Shown here piece after piece: positions 20,028 through 29,376 of a stretch of DNA of 48,000 nt. The stretch's first letter is position 1. The number at the start of each line of letters is the position of its first letter. The stretch comes from Zoogloea sp. Lineage in GTDB: Bacteria > Pseudomonadota > Gammaproteobacteria > Burkholderiales > Rhodocyclaceae. Under the pieces are notes generated by a model. That model was not told the DNA's origin. It saw only the letters and a list, made by a program, of their open reading frames with translations, and did not search any database. A program made the position numbers and the translations under genes. The stretch spans positions 1 through 48,000 of the forward strand of contig NZ_JAQVCN010000034.1 of assembly GCF_028689785.1 (NCBI RefSeq), written 5' to 3'.

Positions 20028-21182
20028 CTAGCGAAGTACGCGTCCATCCCGACCCAGCACTGTCAGGTCTACGAAGCGTGAACCGTTGTGGCTGGCGGGG
20101 GAGTAGCCGACCCGGTAGCCGCCAAGATCGAAATTGCTACCTTCCAGGGTGTTGACGAGTTTTTCCCGGGTGGGCTCTCTACCCACCTTTTTCAAGGCTT
20201 CGGCCATCAGCTTTGCATTCAGAAAGCCCTCTATGCCGTAGTAGCTGTAATTGCTGTGCTTGGCATAGGCCTGAATGGCCTTGTGGTATTCCTTGACCAC
20301 CGGGGTGGTGTCGTTCCAGGGGTAGGGCATCACTTGGGAAATGCCTATCCCATGTGCTTCCTTTGCGCCCATCTCCGCGACGAGCAGGTCTGCGCCGATC
20401 GGGGACAGCGTGGAGAACTGGGGGGTATGGCCGGCCTTGCGCATCTGGCGGACAAATTCGACAGTAGGCTTGTAGAGCGTGGCCATGATGACTGCCTGGG
20501 GGCTTTCCTTTGCGATCTGGGTGACGGCGGCCCCAACGTCAAGGGAGTTGCGCTCCACCGAGCCTACGGCAACGGGCTTCAGCTTATGGCGGGCAAGAGT
20601 GGCGACAACACCGTCGAGTCCGGATTTGCCGAACCCGTCGTTCTGATAGAACACGGCGATCTGGGTGATGCCGAGGCCAACCAGGTGATTGACAATGGCT
20701 TCCGTTTCATCCGCGTAGCTGGCGCGCAGGTGAAACATGTAACGATTCACTGGACTGCGCAGGGAGCCCGCGCCACTGATGGTGCCGAGGAGCGGAACTC
20801 GCGCTTCAGAGAAAACTTTCATGGCCTCCGTGGTGGGGGAGGAGCCGTAGTACGCCATCAGAGCAAAGATTTTCTGCTCATTGATGAGCTTGCGGGTGTT
20901 GGCAACCGTCTTCTCGGTCTCGTATCCATCATCCAATACGACAAGCTCCACCTTCTTGCCATGGATTCCGCCCGCTGCGTTGAGTTGGGAGAAGTAAGCC
21001 ATCGCGCCTTCCTTCATCTCCTTGCCGTAGGCACCGTTGGGGCCGGAGAAGGGGGCAGACATACCCAGGGTGACGGTACCCTCGCCGACACCCGGGTCGG
21101 CGGCCTGTACGATTCCGCCGGCGGCAAACATCAGCCCGGTGCTCACGGTGGCGATCAGCGATTTGATGGAGTGAATAAGCAT
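20028..21182 (-). CDS. ABC-type branched-chain amino-acid-like solute-binding protein
   Basis: A periplasmic type I binding protein of the LivJ / Leu-Ile-Val-binding class (Peripla_BP_6). From the ATG at 21182 it is 384 residues with a signal peptide ending near VQAAD. The mature part begins with the family pattern VTLGMSAPFSGPNGAYGKEM, and GGIHGKKVELVVLDDGYE and MAYYGSSPTTEAM are typical. No permease or ATPase gene is adjacent, so it is an orphan subunit that must use distant transporter parts or serve as a sensor. The ligand cannot be told from sequence; such orphans often bind aromatic or branched compounds in betaproteobacteria. It lies downstream of dnaJ, separated by a terminator. Confidence 0.85.
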   Translation of the reverse strand: MLIHSIKSLIATVSTGLMFAAGGIVQAADPGVGEGTVTLGMSAPFSGPNGAYGKEMKEGAMAYFSQLNAAGGIHGKKVELVVLDDGYETEKTVANTRKLINEQKIFALMAYYGSSPTTEAMKVFSEARVPLLGTISGAGSLRSPVNRYMFHLRASYADETEAIVNHLVGLGITQIAVFYQNDGFGKSGLDGVVATLARHKLKPVAVGSVERNSLDVGAAVTQIAKESPQAVIMATLYKPTVEFVRQMRKAGHTPQFSTLSPIGADLLVAEMGAKEAHGIGISQVMPYPWNDTTPVVKEYHKAIQAYAKHSNYSYYGIEGFLNAKLMAEALKKVGREPTREKLVNTLEGSNFDLGGYRVGYSPASHNGSRFVDLTVLGRDGRVLR

Positions 21183-21253
21183 GGTTGGCGCGGTTCTTGA
21201 GTGATGGGGAGACTGGCGGAGGCGAGTATAGGTTAAAAAGGAAAGTGTTTCGT

Positions 21254-21291
21254 AAAAGACGCTGGCCGCCGCTCCAGGAGCGGCGGCCAGC
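21254..21291 (-). terminator. Intrinsic terminator of the grpE-dnaK-dnaJ operon
   Basis: A near-perfect palindrome (gctggccgccgctcc at 21261-21275 and its complement at 21277-21291) is followed on the minus strand by GTCTTTTA. It lies 36 bases after the dnaJ stop. Confidence 0.8.
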
Positions 21292-21327
21292 ACTATTTGT
21301 GTCGCAATGCAGCAATTTAGCGTGGCT

Positions 21328-22461
21328 TCAGGCGCTGAAGAAATCCTTCACCTTATCCATCCAGGATTTGGCTTTGGGATTGTGGCGCTCTGCGTTGCTC
21401 GAGGCAATGTCGTCGAACTCCCGCAGCAGTTCCTTCTGGCGGTCAGTCAGCTTGACAGGGGTTTCGACGATCACGTGAACCATCAGATCACCCGGCGCGT
21501 GGCTGCGCACATTGCGTATCCCCTTGCCGCGCAGGCGGAAGACCTTGGCGCTTTGGGTTTCCGCAGGAATACGGATGTTGGCAGCTCCGTCGAGGGTCGG
21601 GATCTCGATCTCGCCGCCCAGGGCTGCCGTGGTGAAGCTGATTGGCATCTCGCAATGCAGGTCGTCACCGTCACGCTGGAAGACCGGATGCTGCTTGATG
21701 TGGATCTCCACGTAGAGATCACCGGCGGGCCCGCCATTGACGCCGGGTTCACCATGGCCGCCGTGACGCAGACGCATGCCATCGTCGATGCCGGCAGGGA
21801 TCTTGACCTCAAGTGTCTTCTGCCGTTTTACCCGACCAGCGCCGCCGCAGGCCGTGCATGGCTCGGGGATGATGCGCCCGCTGCCATGGCACTTGGGGCA
21901 GGTCTGCTGGATGGAGAAGAAGCCCTGCTGGATGCGGACCTGACCCGCGCCACCGCAGGTGGGGCAGGTTTTGGGTTGCGTGCCGGGCTTGGCGCCGCTG
22001 CCGTGGCAGCTGTCGCACTCTTCCAGGGCCGGAATGCGGATGGTCTTTTCTGCGCCGCGGGCGGCTTCTTCCAGCGAGATCTCGAGGTTGTAGCGGAGGT
22101 CGGCGCCCCGATAGACGTTGGAGCGGCCGCGCCCGCCACCGCCACCGCCGAAGATGTCGCCGAAGATGTCGCCAAAAGCGTCGGCAAAGCCATCGAAGCC
22201 CTGGCCACCTCCACCTCCACCGCCCCCCATGGACTGTTCCACTCCGGCGTGGCCGTAGCGGTCGTAGGCGGCGCGCTTGTTGGCATCGGTCAGGATCTCG
22301 TAGGCCTCCTTGGCCTCCTTGAACTTGTCTTCAGCGTCCTTGTTGTCCGGATTGCGGTCCGGGTGGTACTTCATGGCCAGCTTGCGGTAGGCCTTTTTCA
22401 ATTCGTCCTCGGAGGCGTCACGATTGACGCCGAGGATCTCGTATAAATCCCGTTTCGCCAT
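21328..22461 (-). CDS. dnaJ: Chaperone protein DnaJ
   Basis: An Hsp40 co-chaperone that delivers substrates to DnaK and stimulates its ATPase. The 377 residues hold a J domain with HPD at 33-35, a Gly/Phe-rich linker with two long glycine tracts (about 79-115), the zinc-finger region with four CxxCxGxG-type motifs ([32 protein letters not shown]) and the C-terminal substrate-binding domains. It is the last gene of the heat-shock operon, 115 bases after dnaK. A nested hairpin lies in that gap, which could lower dnaJ expression relative to dnaK. No separate sigma-32 box is visible before it. Confidence 0.98.
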   Translation of the reverse strand: MAKRDLYEILGVNRDASEDELKKAYRKLAMKYHPDRNPDNKDAEDKFKEAKEAYEILTDANKRAAYDRYGHAGVEQSMGGGGGGGGQGFDGFADAFGDIFGDIFGGGGGGRGRSNVYRGADLRYNLEISLEEAARGAEKTIRIPALEECDSCHGSGAKPGTQPKTCPTCGGAGQVRIQQGFFSIQQTCPKCHGSGRIIPEPCTACGGAGRVKRQKTLEVKIPAGIDDGMRLRHGGHGEPGVNGGPAGDLYVEIHIKQHPVFQRDGDDLHCEMPISFTTAALGGEIEIPTLDGAANIRIPAETQSAKVFRLRGKGIRNVRSHAPGDLMVHVIVETPVKLTDRQKELLREFDDIASSNAERHNPKAKSWMDKVKDFFSA

Positions 22462-22490
22462 GTTTGGGTGCTCTGGCTATCTTGCGTAAA

Positions 22491-22533
22491 GGCCGAGCCG
22501 AGCGGTGCAAGGCGCACCGGCAGGGGCTCGGCC
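22491..22533 (-). other. Nested hairpin between dnaK and dnaJ
   Basis: An outer stem ggccgagcc/ggctcggcc (22491-22499 with 22525-22533) encloses an inner hairpin cggtgc-N5-gcaccg (22503-22519). On the transcribed minus strand only TTTACG follows, so it is at best a weak terminator or an mRNA processing/stability element that sets the dnaK:dnaJ ratio. Confidence 0.55.
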
Positions 22534-22576
22534 GGATCTGTCGGGTCGGCTGACCAGTTCGTTCAGCCAGACAGGC

Positions 22577-24508
<1,932 letters not shown>

Positions 24509-24542
24509 GAGTTTTCCTTCAGTTCAATTCTGTTTGTCAGTA

Positions 24543-24561
24543 GGGCAGAAGTGTCCTGCCC
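24543..24561 (-). other. Short hairpin in the dnaK 5' leader
   Basis: Six-base arms gggcag (24543-24548) and ctgccc (24556-24561) around a 7-base loop lie between the inferred transcription start and the dnaK ribosome site. It may protect the 5' end; no known regulatory motif was recognised. Confidence 0.35.
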
Positions 24562-24577
24562 CTTGGCCTGCTAACAA

Positions 24578-24605
24578 ATATGGGGATGCAGGCGCGAGTT
24601 TCAAG
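24578..24605 (-). promoter_or_regulatory. Sigma-32 (RpoH) promoter of dnaK
   Basis: On the minus strand: CTTGAAA (24605-24599), a 13-base spacer, then CCCCATAT (24585-24578). This matches the classical heat-shock consensus CTTGAAA-N13/14-CCCCATNT at every defined position. The -35 element contains the TGA stop of grpE. The predicted start is around 24570, giving a leader of about 60 bases. Confidence 0.9.
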
Positions 24606-25191
24606 CGGCAGATTTGGCTTTTGAAACCACGACCAGTGCCGGGCGCATGGTGCGCTCGTTCAGCAGGTAGCCCTTTTGCAGTACGGTGAGTACGGTGTTC
24701 GGTTCGCCGTCAGCTTCGATGGCACTGATGGCCTGATGTTTGTTGGGATCGAACTTCTCACCAACCGGGTTCACTTCAGTCACGTTGGCGCTCTGGAATG
24801 CGGCCACCAGTTGCTTGAGAGTGAGCTCGACGCCTTCCTTGAAGCTATCCAGGGTGGCGTTGTCGGTCGCTAGGGCGGCCTCGAGGCTGTCCTTGACTGG
24901 CAGCATGGCCTGGGCAAACTTGTCTGCGGCAAATTTGCCTGCCTTGACGATGTCCTCCTGGGCGCGGCGACGCACGTTTTCCGTCTCGGCCTTAGCCCGC
25001 AGCCAGGCGTCGTGGTGTTCAAGGGCCTTCAGTTCGGCTTCGCGAAGCTGCTCGGCGAGGGAGGGTTGGGTATCGATGCTCGCCGTATCCTCGGTGGTGG
25101 TTTCAGCCGCAGCGCCCGTGTCGGCGATGTTTTCAGCGAGCTTGTCTGCAATCTTGTCTTCTGCGCTCAGCGCGGGGTCTTGGTCTTGCAT
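24601..25191 (-). CDS. grpE: Nucleotide exchange factor GrpE
   Basis: GrpE releases ADP from DnaK and acts as a thermosensor. The 196-residue product has an acidic disordered N-terminus, the long dimerisation helix (about 45-95, with [17 protein letters not shown]), and the C-terminal beta domain with the conserved [15 protein letters not shown] and [18 protein letters not shown]. The ribosome site TAGGAG lies 9 bases before the ATG. It is the first gene of grpE-dnaK-dnaJ and has its own sigma-32 promoter in the space shared with the divergent kinase gene. Confidence 0.97.
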   Translation of the reverse strand: MQDQDPALSAEDKIADKLAENIADTGAAAETTTEDTASIDTQPSLAEQLREAELKALEHHDAWLRAKAETENVRRRAQEDIVKAGKFAADKFAQAMLPVKDSLEAALATDNATLDSFKEGVELTLKQLVAAFQSANVTEVNPVGEKFDPNKHQAISAIEADGEPNTVLTVLQKGYLLNERTMRPALVVVSKAKSAA

Positions 25192-25222
25192 GGGTAATGG
25201 CTCCTATTTTTTGACTCGCAGT

Positions 25223-25250
25223 AGCTGGGGGCGCAGGATAAGATTTCAAG
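25223..25250 (-). promoter_or_regulatory. Sigma-32 (RpoH) promoter of grpE
   Basis: On the minus strand: CTTGAAA (25250-25244), a 13-base spacer, and CCCCAGCT (25230-25223), a complete -35 and a good -10 for RpoH. Predicted start near 25216, about 25 bases before the ATG. No CIRCE (TTAGCACTC-N9-GAGTGCTAA) is present here, so HrcA is not expected to act at this site. Confidence 0.83.
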
Positions 25251-25353
25251 AGGGGGCGTGCATTGAAGCGGGAAAGTTCCCGTCGGGCGTGTAAAATCCG
25301 GGAGTCCCGGCGCTGCCCGGTCATCGTTGAAACCTCTGCGGTGCAGGATGGGT

Positions 25354-26715
25354 ATGGAAAATACACCTGATAAAATCGGCAAATACAAGCTGATCCGAGA
25401 GGTCGGTAGAGGTGCTACAGCTACGGTTTACCTTGCCGAGCACCCGCAGTACCCCGAACCCGTGGCCCTCAAGCTGGTGCGCTTCGACGACAAGGCTAAG
25501 GACGAGGCCAAGTGGAATCGTCGCCTGATGAAGCTCCTCCGCGCCGAGCGTGATGTGTCGACTCGCCTCGATCACCCCAATATCATCAAGATCTTCGACA
25601 CCACGGTTGAGAAGGATTACGCCTATATCGTGATGGAGTACTTTCCAGGGACAACCCTCGAACAGTACTGTTCATTTCAGAATCTGCTCCCTCTTCATCG
25701 TGTGATAGGAATGATCTTCAAGTGCGCCATGGCACTTGATTACGCCTATCGGCAAGGGATAGTGCACCGGGATATCAAGCCTGCAAACATCCTTGTGGAT
25801 GATCAGGATAACGTGAAGATCACGGATTTTGGTCTCGCACTGAATATCAGCAAGAAAAGCGCATCCGACTCCACCTTCATCATGGGCGTGGGCTCACCGG
25901 CTTATATGAGCCCCGAGCAGATCAAGGGTTATCCGCTTAACCAGAAGACTGACCTGTTTTCCCTTGGCGTCGTTCTTTTTCATATGCTGACGGGCCGTCT
26001 TCCCTTTAGGGCAAAAAATCCGGCCCAGCTCATCTACAAGATCATCAACGCGGAGCCGCCACAGGTTTCCCAGATCAATTCCGAGCTGCCGGAGCAGCTT
26101 GACGGCGTGATCCGCCGCGCCCTCGAGAAGGATCTGTACTCTCGTTACAAGAACGGTGCCGATTTTGCCAAAGATCTTTCAGCGGTCAGATACAAGATCC
26201 TGGATGACAATTCGGCGCCGGTGGACGGTACCCGGTATTCAATACTGCGCAAGATGCCCTTCTTCACCGAGTTTGAGGATGTGGAGATCTGGGAAATTCT
26301 GCGTATCTCGAGGTGGCGCAAGGTGGAGGCCAACACCCTGCTGATCCGAGAGGGGGATTCGGACCAGCGCTTTGGAATCATCATCGAAGGGCGGGTCGAG
26401 ATGTCGGTGGATGGGCATCGGGTTTGCGAGCTCGCCTATGGAGAGGTGTTTGGCGAGCTGGCCTATTTGGATCAGCAGGACCATCGGCACACGTCTACCG
26501 CGGTAGCAACGACCGGGACGGTGTATCTCGAAGTCAATCCCTCAGCCCTGTCCCTGGCAACAGACGAGTGTCAGGAAGCCTTTCGCTCTCGGCTCGTGAC
26601 CATTGTGGCACGCCGCCTGGGGCAGGCTTACAGGGAGCTCTCGAAGGACGGTCCGCCAGCAGAGAGGATCACCGTGAGCGGTTTTGGGATGGAGCTGCAG
26701 CTCATTGACAACTGA
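25354..26715 (+). CDS. Ser/Thr protein kinase fused to a cyclic-nucleotide-binding-like domain
   Basis: A Hanks-type kinase with a C-terminal CRP/PKA-regulatory-type domain and no membrane segment, so cytoplasmic. From the ATG at 25354 it has 453 residues. The kinase domain (about 10-280) has the glycine loop GRGATATVY, the lysine K40 in VALKLV, HRDIKPANIL (D140), DFG at 158-160 and SPAYMSPEQ, so it looks active. The cNMP-like domain (about 300-430) includes GEVFGELAYL with the ribose-binding Glu. The Arg expected about nine residues later is not clearly placed (DHRHTSTAVA), so ligand binding is uncertain. AGGA lies 5 bases before this ATG; the ATG at 25348 is an alternative. It is divergent from grpE. 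Its target proteins are unknown. Confidence 0.88.
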   Translation: MENTPDKIGKYKLIREVGRGATATVYLAEHPQYPEPVALKLVRFDDKAKDEAKWNRRLMKLLRAERDVSTRLDHPNIIKIFDTTVEKDYAYIVMEYFPGTTLEQYCSFQNLLPLHRVIGMIFKCAMALDYAYRQGIVHRDIKPANILVDDQDNVKITDFGLALNISKKSASDSTFIMGVGSPAYMSPEQIKGYPLNQKTDLFSLGVVLFHMLTGRLPFRAKNPAQLIYKIINAEPPQVSQINSELPEQLDGVIRRALEKDLYSRYKNGADFAKDLSAVRYKILDDNSAPVDGTRYSILRKMPFFTEFEDVEIWEILRISRWRKVEANTLLIREGDSDQRFGIIIEGRVEMSVDGHRVCELAYGEVFGELAYLDQQDHRHTSTAVATTGTVYLEVNPSALSLATDECQEAFRSRLVTIVARRLGQAYRELSKDGPPAERITVSGFGMELQLIDN

Positions 26716-26739
26716 GTTTCGTTCCGGCGGAAGGCGCCT

Positions 26740-27177
26740 TCATGCTGAGTGGGCGCGCGCCCATCTGACTATGTCGCCAGTTCCCATGGCCCCAGACTGC
26801 CTGGCGAGCTCTCGGCCCCGGTGAATCAGTACAAGGGTCGGAATGCTGCGGATGGCAAATTTCGCCGCGATCTCTCCGAATTCTTCCGTGTTGAGTTTTC
26901 CTAGTCGAAGCGTCGGCTCCAGGGTGTCGGCTGCCGCGGAGAATGCTGGCCCCATGGTTCTGCACGGCCCGCACCAAGGGGCCCAGAAGTCCACGAGTAA
27001 CGGCAGGTCGCTGCGTATGGCATGCGCCTCAAAGTTCGCAGTGGTCAGTTCCACCGGGTGCCCCTCGAAGAGCGCCTTCTTGCAGCGTCCGCAGGTGCCG
27101 TGATCGTGCAGGCGCGTGGCCGGGATGCGGTTGATGGCTGCACAGTGAGGGCAGGGGATGAGCAGACTGTCGGTCAT
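26740..27177 (-). CDS. trxC: Thioredoxin 2 (zinc-containing)
   Basis: A cytoplasmic disulfide reductase. The 145 residues begin with a zinc-binding segment of two CxxC pairs (C9/C12 in CPHC, C29/C32 in CGRC), then a thioredoxin fold with the active site WCGPC (C69, C72) and the cis-proline segment SIPTLVLI. This arrangement is specific to TrxC rather than TrxA. The ATG at 27177 gives the canonical N-terminus. A sigma-32-like promoter lies just upstream, suggesting heat or proteotoxic induction. It converges with the kinase gene at 24 bases. Confidence 0.96.
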   Translation of the reverse strand: MTDSLLIPCPHCAAINRIPATRLHDHGTCGRCKKALFEGHPVELTTANFEAHAIRSDLPLLVDFWAPWCGPCRTMGPAFSAAADTLEPTLRLGKLNTEEFGEIAAKFAIRSIPTLVLIHRGRELARQSGAMGTGDIVRWARAHSA

Positions 27178-27205
27178 TTTCGTGCCTCTGGAGATCCAGT
27201 TGTTG

Positions 27206-27234
27206 ATGTGGGGTGGGGGCAGCCCCGTTTCAAG
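27206..27234 (-). promoter_or_regulatory. Sigma-32-like promoter of trxC
   Basis: On the minus strand: CTTGAAA (27234-27228), a 14-base spacer, then CCCCACAT (27213-27206), one mismatch from CCCCATAT. The predicted start is about 22 bases from the trxC ATG. Its likeness to the dnaK and grpE promoters makes chance less likely. Confidence 0.7.
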
Positions 27235-27282
27235 AGCTGAATCTCTACAGATGCATGAACCGGGGTGTGAGCCGGGCTCTAA

Positions 27283-27334
27283 AGTTTCCATGAAACTGGC
27301 CGAAATCCCCTCTGAAGCCGCGATATCTTCGCGG
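27283..27334. promoter_or_regulatory. Two short inverted repeats before the AP2-like gene
   Basis: agtttc-cat-gaaact (27283-27297) and ccgcga-tatct-tcgcgg (27318-27334) lie in the 176-base space between trxC and the divergent AP2-like gene. They could be operator or leader hairpins; the second ends 8 bases before the ribosome site. The function is not known. Confidence 0.35.
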
Positions 27335-27353
27335 ATCGGACAGGAGGTGGCTT

Positions 27354-27872
27354 GTGAGCCGAGGCAGCACTTATGGAATCAGCCGTGTCGACAACGAGAC
27401 CAGCCGGACGCACGGATGGCTTGTAACCATCCAGCGTCGTGGCGTGATCTATCGCAAGCACTTCAGCGACGGTGTGTTCGGCGGAAAGCAGCGCTCCTTT
27501 GTTGCCGCCAAGGAGTATCGGGATCAGATCATCGCTGAGCACCCTCCTTTGTCGATGCAGGAGTATTCCAATATCGTCAAGAAGAACAATCGCTCGGGTG
27601 TAGTGGGTGTGTGCCGGTATTGCGCGTCCGAGACCCGCGATCTGCCTGAGGAAAAGCAGCGCTGGTTCTGGGTGGCTTCGTGGCCCTTGCCGGATGGGCG
27701 ACGCAAGCGGGTCAAGTTTTCGGTAAAGAAATACGGCGAAGACGGCGCTTTCCGGATGGCCATGGATGCCCGCTCTGCGGCTTTGGGGAAACTTGTCGGT
27801 GCCTTTGATCCGGGGGCTGTCCGGCGCAGAACCCCTCGCCGTCGTAGCCCCCAGGTGATGGCCGGTAGCTGA
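27354..27872 (+). CDS. AP2/ERF-like DNA-binding protein, function unknown
   Basis: A 172-residue basic protein. Two segments look like AP2-type three-strand DNA-binding folds: residues about 8-60 (GISRVDNETSRTHGWLVTI, then a basic strand and an AAKEYRD helix) and about 80-145 (NNRSGVVGVCRY, WVASWPLPDGRRKRVKFSV, GAFRMAMDAR helix). The tail is Arg-rich. AP2 domains outside plants occur in homing endonucleases and phage proteins and in stand-alone bacterial proteins; no nuclease domain is visible here. The GTG start has an excellent AGGAGG 6 bases upstream. It is a single gene, divergent from trxC and convergent with a membrane protein gene. Two cysteines (CRYC) fall in a loop of the second unit. 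Confidence 0.7.
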   Translation: MSRGSTYGISRVDNETSRTHGWLVTIQRRGVIYRKHFSDGVFGGKQRSFVAAKEYRDQIIAEHPPLSMQEYSNIVKKNNRSGVVGVCRYCASETRDLPEEKQRWFWVASWPLPDGRRKRVKFSVKKYGEDGAFRMAMDARSAALGKLVGAFDPGAVRRRTPRRRSPQVMAGS

Positions 27873-27882
27873 GACCCTCCGG

Positions 27883-28227
27883 TCAGTCCTTGTCGCTCAG
27901 GGCAAGGCTGACCATCCAGGTGAGTGCGCTGTAGAGCAGCGCACCCCAAAACGCAGTCCAGAAGTCTGGCACAACGAAACCTTTCACCAGCCCTGACACC
28001 GACCAGAACATCAGGGCATTGATCACCAGGGTAAACAGGCCGAGGGTGAGAATGGTGATGGGCAGGGTGATCAGGATTAGAAGTGGCCGGATGATGGCAT
28101 TCACAAACCCCAGGAGCATGGCACTCAGAAGGGCCGCGGTGTAACTCTCAACGGTGATGCTGGTCAGCACTTCGGGAATCAGCATCAATGCCACAGCATT
28201 GAGTATCCAGCGGATGATGAGTCTCAT
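27883..28227 (-). CDS. YvlD / phage-holin-4-family small membrane protein
   Basis: A 114-residue protein with four hydrophobic helices (about 4-20, 30-48, 50-72 and 86-108) and the conserved motif GFVNAIIRPLLILITLPITI typical of the Phage_holin_4_2/YvlD family. Despite the family name, members are chromosomal and no phage gene is near. Function is unknown; relatives are linked to envelope stress. It follows hemH on the same strand after 39 bases. Confidence 0.82.
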   Translation of the reverse strand: MRLIIRWILNAVALMLIPEVLTSITVESYTAALLSAMLLGFVNAIIRPLLILITLPITILTLGLFTLVINALMFWSVSGLVKGFVVPDFWTAFWGALLYSALTWMVSLALSDKD

Positions 28228-28266
28228 GGAGGTGATGTTTCCGGCGTAGGCTCGTGAGAGCTGATG

Positions 28267-29364
28267 TCAGTGGTTGGCGCCGAGCGCACTGGCCCGAGAG
28301 CGTTGGAGTGTCAGTGTACCTGCGTCGGGGTGGGGGTCGGTGAGCCAGTTTCCCAGGTGGGTTAGCGAGAGAGTCATCAATGCACTGATCCAGTCGTCGT
28401 CTTCATTCAGGCAGGGAATGTACCCAAAGCGCTCGCCGCCTGCGTGAAGGAAAGCCTCGCGGCATTCCATGTTGATTTCTTCGAGCGTTTCCAGGCAGTC
28501 GGACACGAAGCCGGGGCACATCACATCTACCGATCGAGTGCCTTTTTTTGCCAGAGATTCCAGACTCGGCTGCGTATAAGGTTGTAGCCACTCGGCTTTG
28601 CCGAAGCGCGATTGAAAGCTCACCAGCATTCGGTCGGTGGGCAGTTGCAAGGCTTCTCCGAGAAGACGGGCGGTCTTGTGGCATTCGCAGTGATAGGGGT
28701 CACCGAGATCAAGAGCACGCCGCGGTATGCCGTGGAAGCTCAAGACCAGTTTTTCGGCCTGACCGTTGCGTTGCCAATGCGCCCGCACCGAGGCGGCGAG
28801 GGCCTGGATGTATCCCGGATCGTCGCCGAAGCTGCGGATGTATCTGACTTCTGGGAGGTTGCGCCAGTGGCGCAGGCAATCGGATACCTCGTCGATGACT
28901 GTCGCTGTGGTGCTTGCCGCGAACTGGGGGTAGAGCGGAAGTACGAGGATCCGGGTGCAGCCTGCTGCGCGCATTTCGTCCAGGCGGCTGCGGATCGACG
29001 GTGCTCCGTAACGCATGGCCCAACTGATCATCAGGTCGCGCTGCCCTGCGTTGGTCAGGAAACCGGCCAGCAGCTTGGCCTGTTTTTCTGTGTGGGCCTT
29101 GAGGGGGGAGCCTTCATCCGTCCACACGCTCGCGTATTTCTGTGCCGACTTGGCTGGGCGGGTGCGCAGGATGATGCCGTGGAGAATTGGCCACCAGATC
29201 AGGCGGGGGATCTCGACGACACGGGGGTCGGAGAGAAACTGCGCGAGATACGGGCGGAGTGCTGCTGCAGTCGGGGCGGCAGGGGTGCCGAGATTGACCA
29301 GCAATATACCTGTCTGCGACGGCTTGCCGTGGACGTACGCTGGCTCCTGCCAGAATCGGGTCAT
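28267..29364 (-). CDS. hemH: Ferrochelatase
   Basis: HemH inserts ferrous iron into protoporphyrin IX at the membrane surface, the last step of protoheme synthesis. The 365 residues show the N-terminal GILLVNLGTPAAPT, the catalytic histidine in LSFHGIPRRALDLGDPY, and FQSRFGKAEWLQPYT with the conserved acidic residue in the following helix. No [2Fe-2S] cysteine cluster is evident at the C-terminus. It lies 12 bases after hrcA on the same strand, so both are probably cotranscribed, an arrangement found in several betaproteobacteria. Confidence 0.96.
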   Translation of the reverse strand: MTRFWQEPAYVHGKPSQTGILLVNLGTPAAPTAAALRPYLAQFLSDPRVVEIPRLIWWPILHGIILRTRPAKSAQKYASVWTDEGSPLKAHTEKQAKLLAGFLTNAGQRDLMISWAMRYGAPSIRSRLDEMRAAGCTRILVLPLYPQFAASTTATVIDEVSDCLRHWRNLPEVRYIRSFGDDPGYIQALAASVRAHWQRNGQAEKLVLSFHGIPRRALDLGDPYHCECHKTARLLGEALQLPTDRMLVSFQSRFGKAEWLQPYTQPSLESLAKKGTRSVDVMCPGFVSDCLETLEEINMECREAFLHAGGERFGYIPCLNEDDDWISALMTLSLTHLGNWLTDPHPDAGTLTLQRSRASALGANH

Positions 29365-29376
29365 TGAGGAGGCTTT

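Noticed and set aside
27883-28227. Possible prophage remnant because of the holin-family membrane protein
   Set aside because: YvlD-type proteins are normal chromosomal genes and no other phage gene is nearby.
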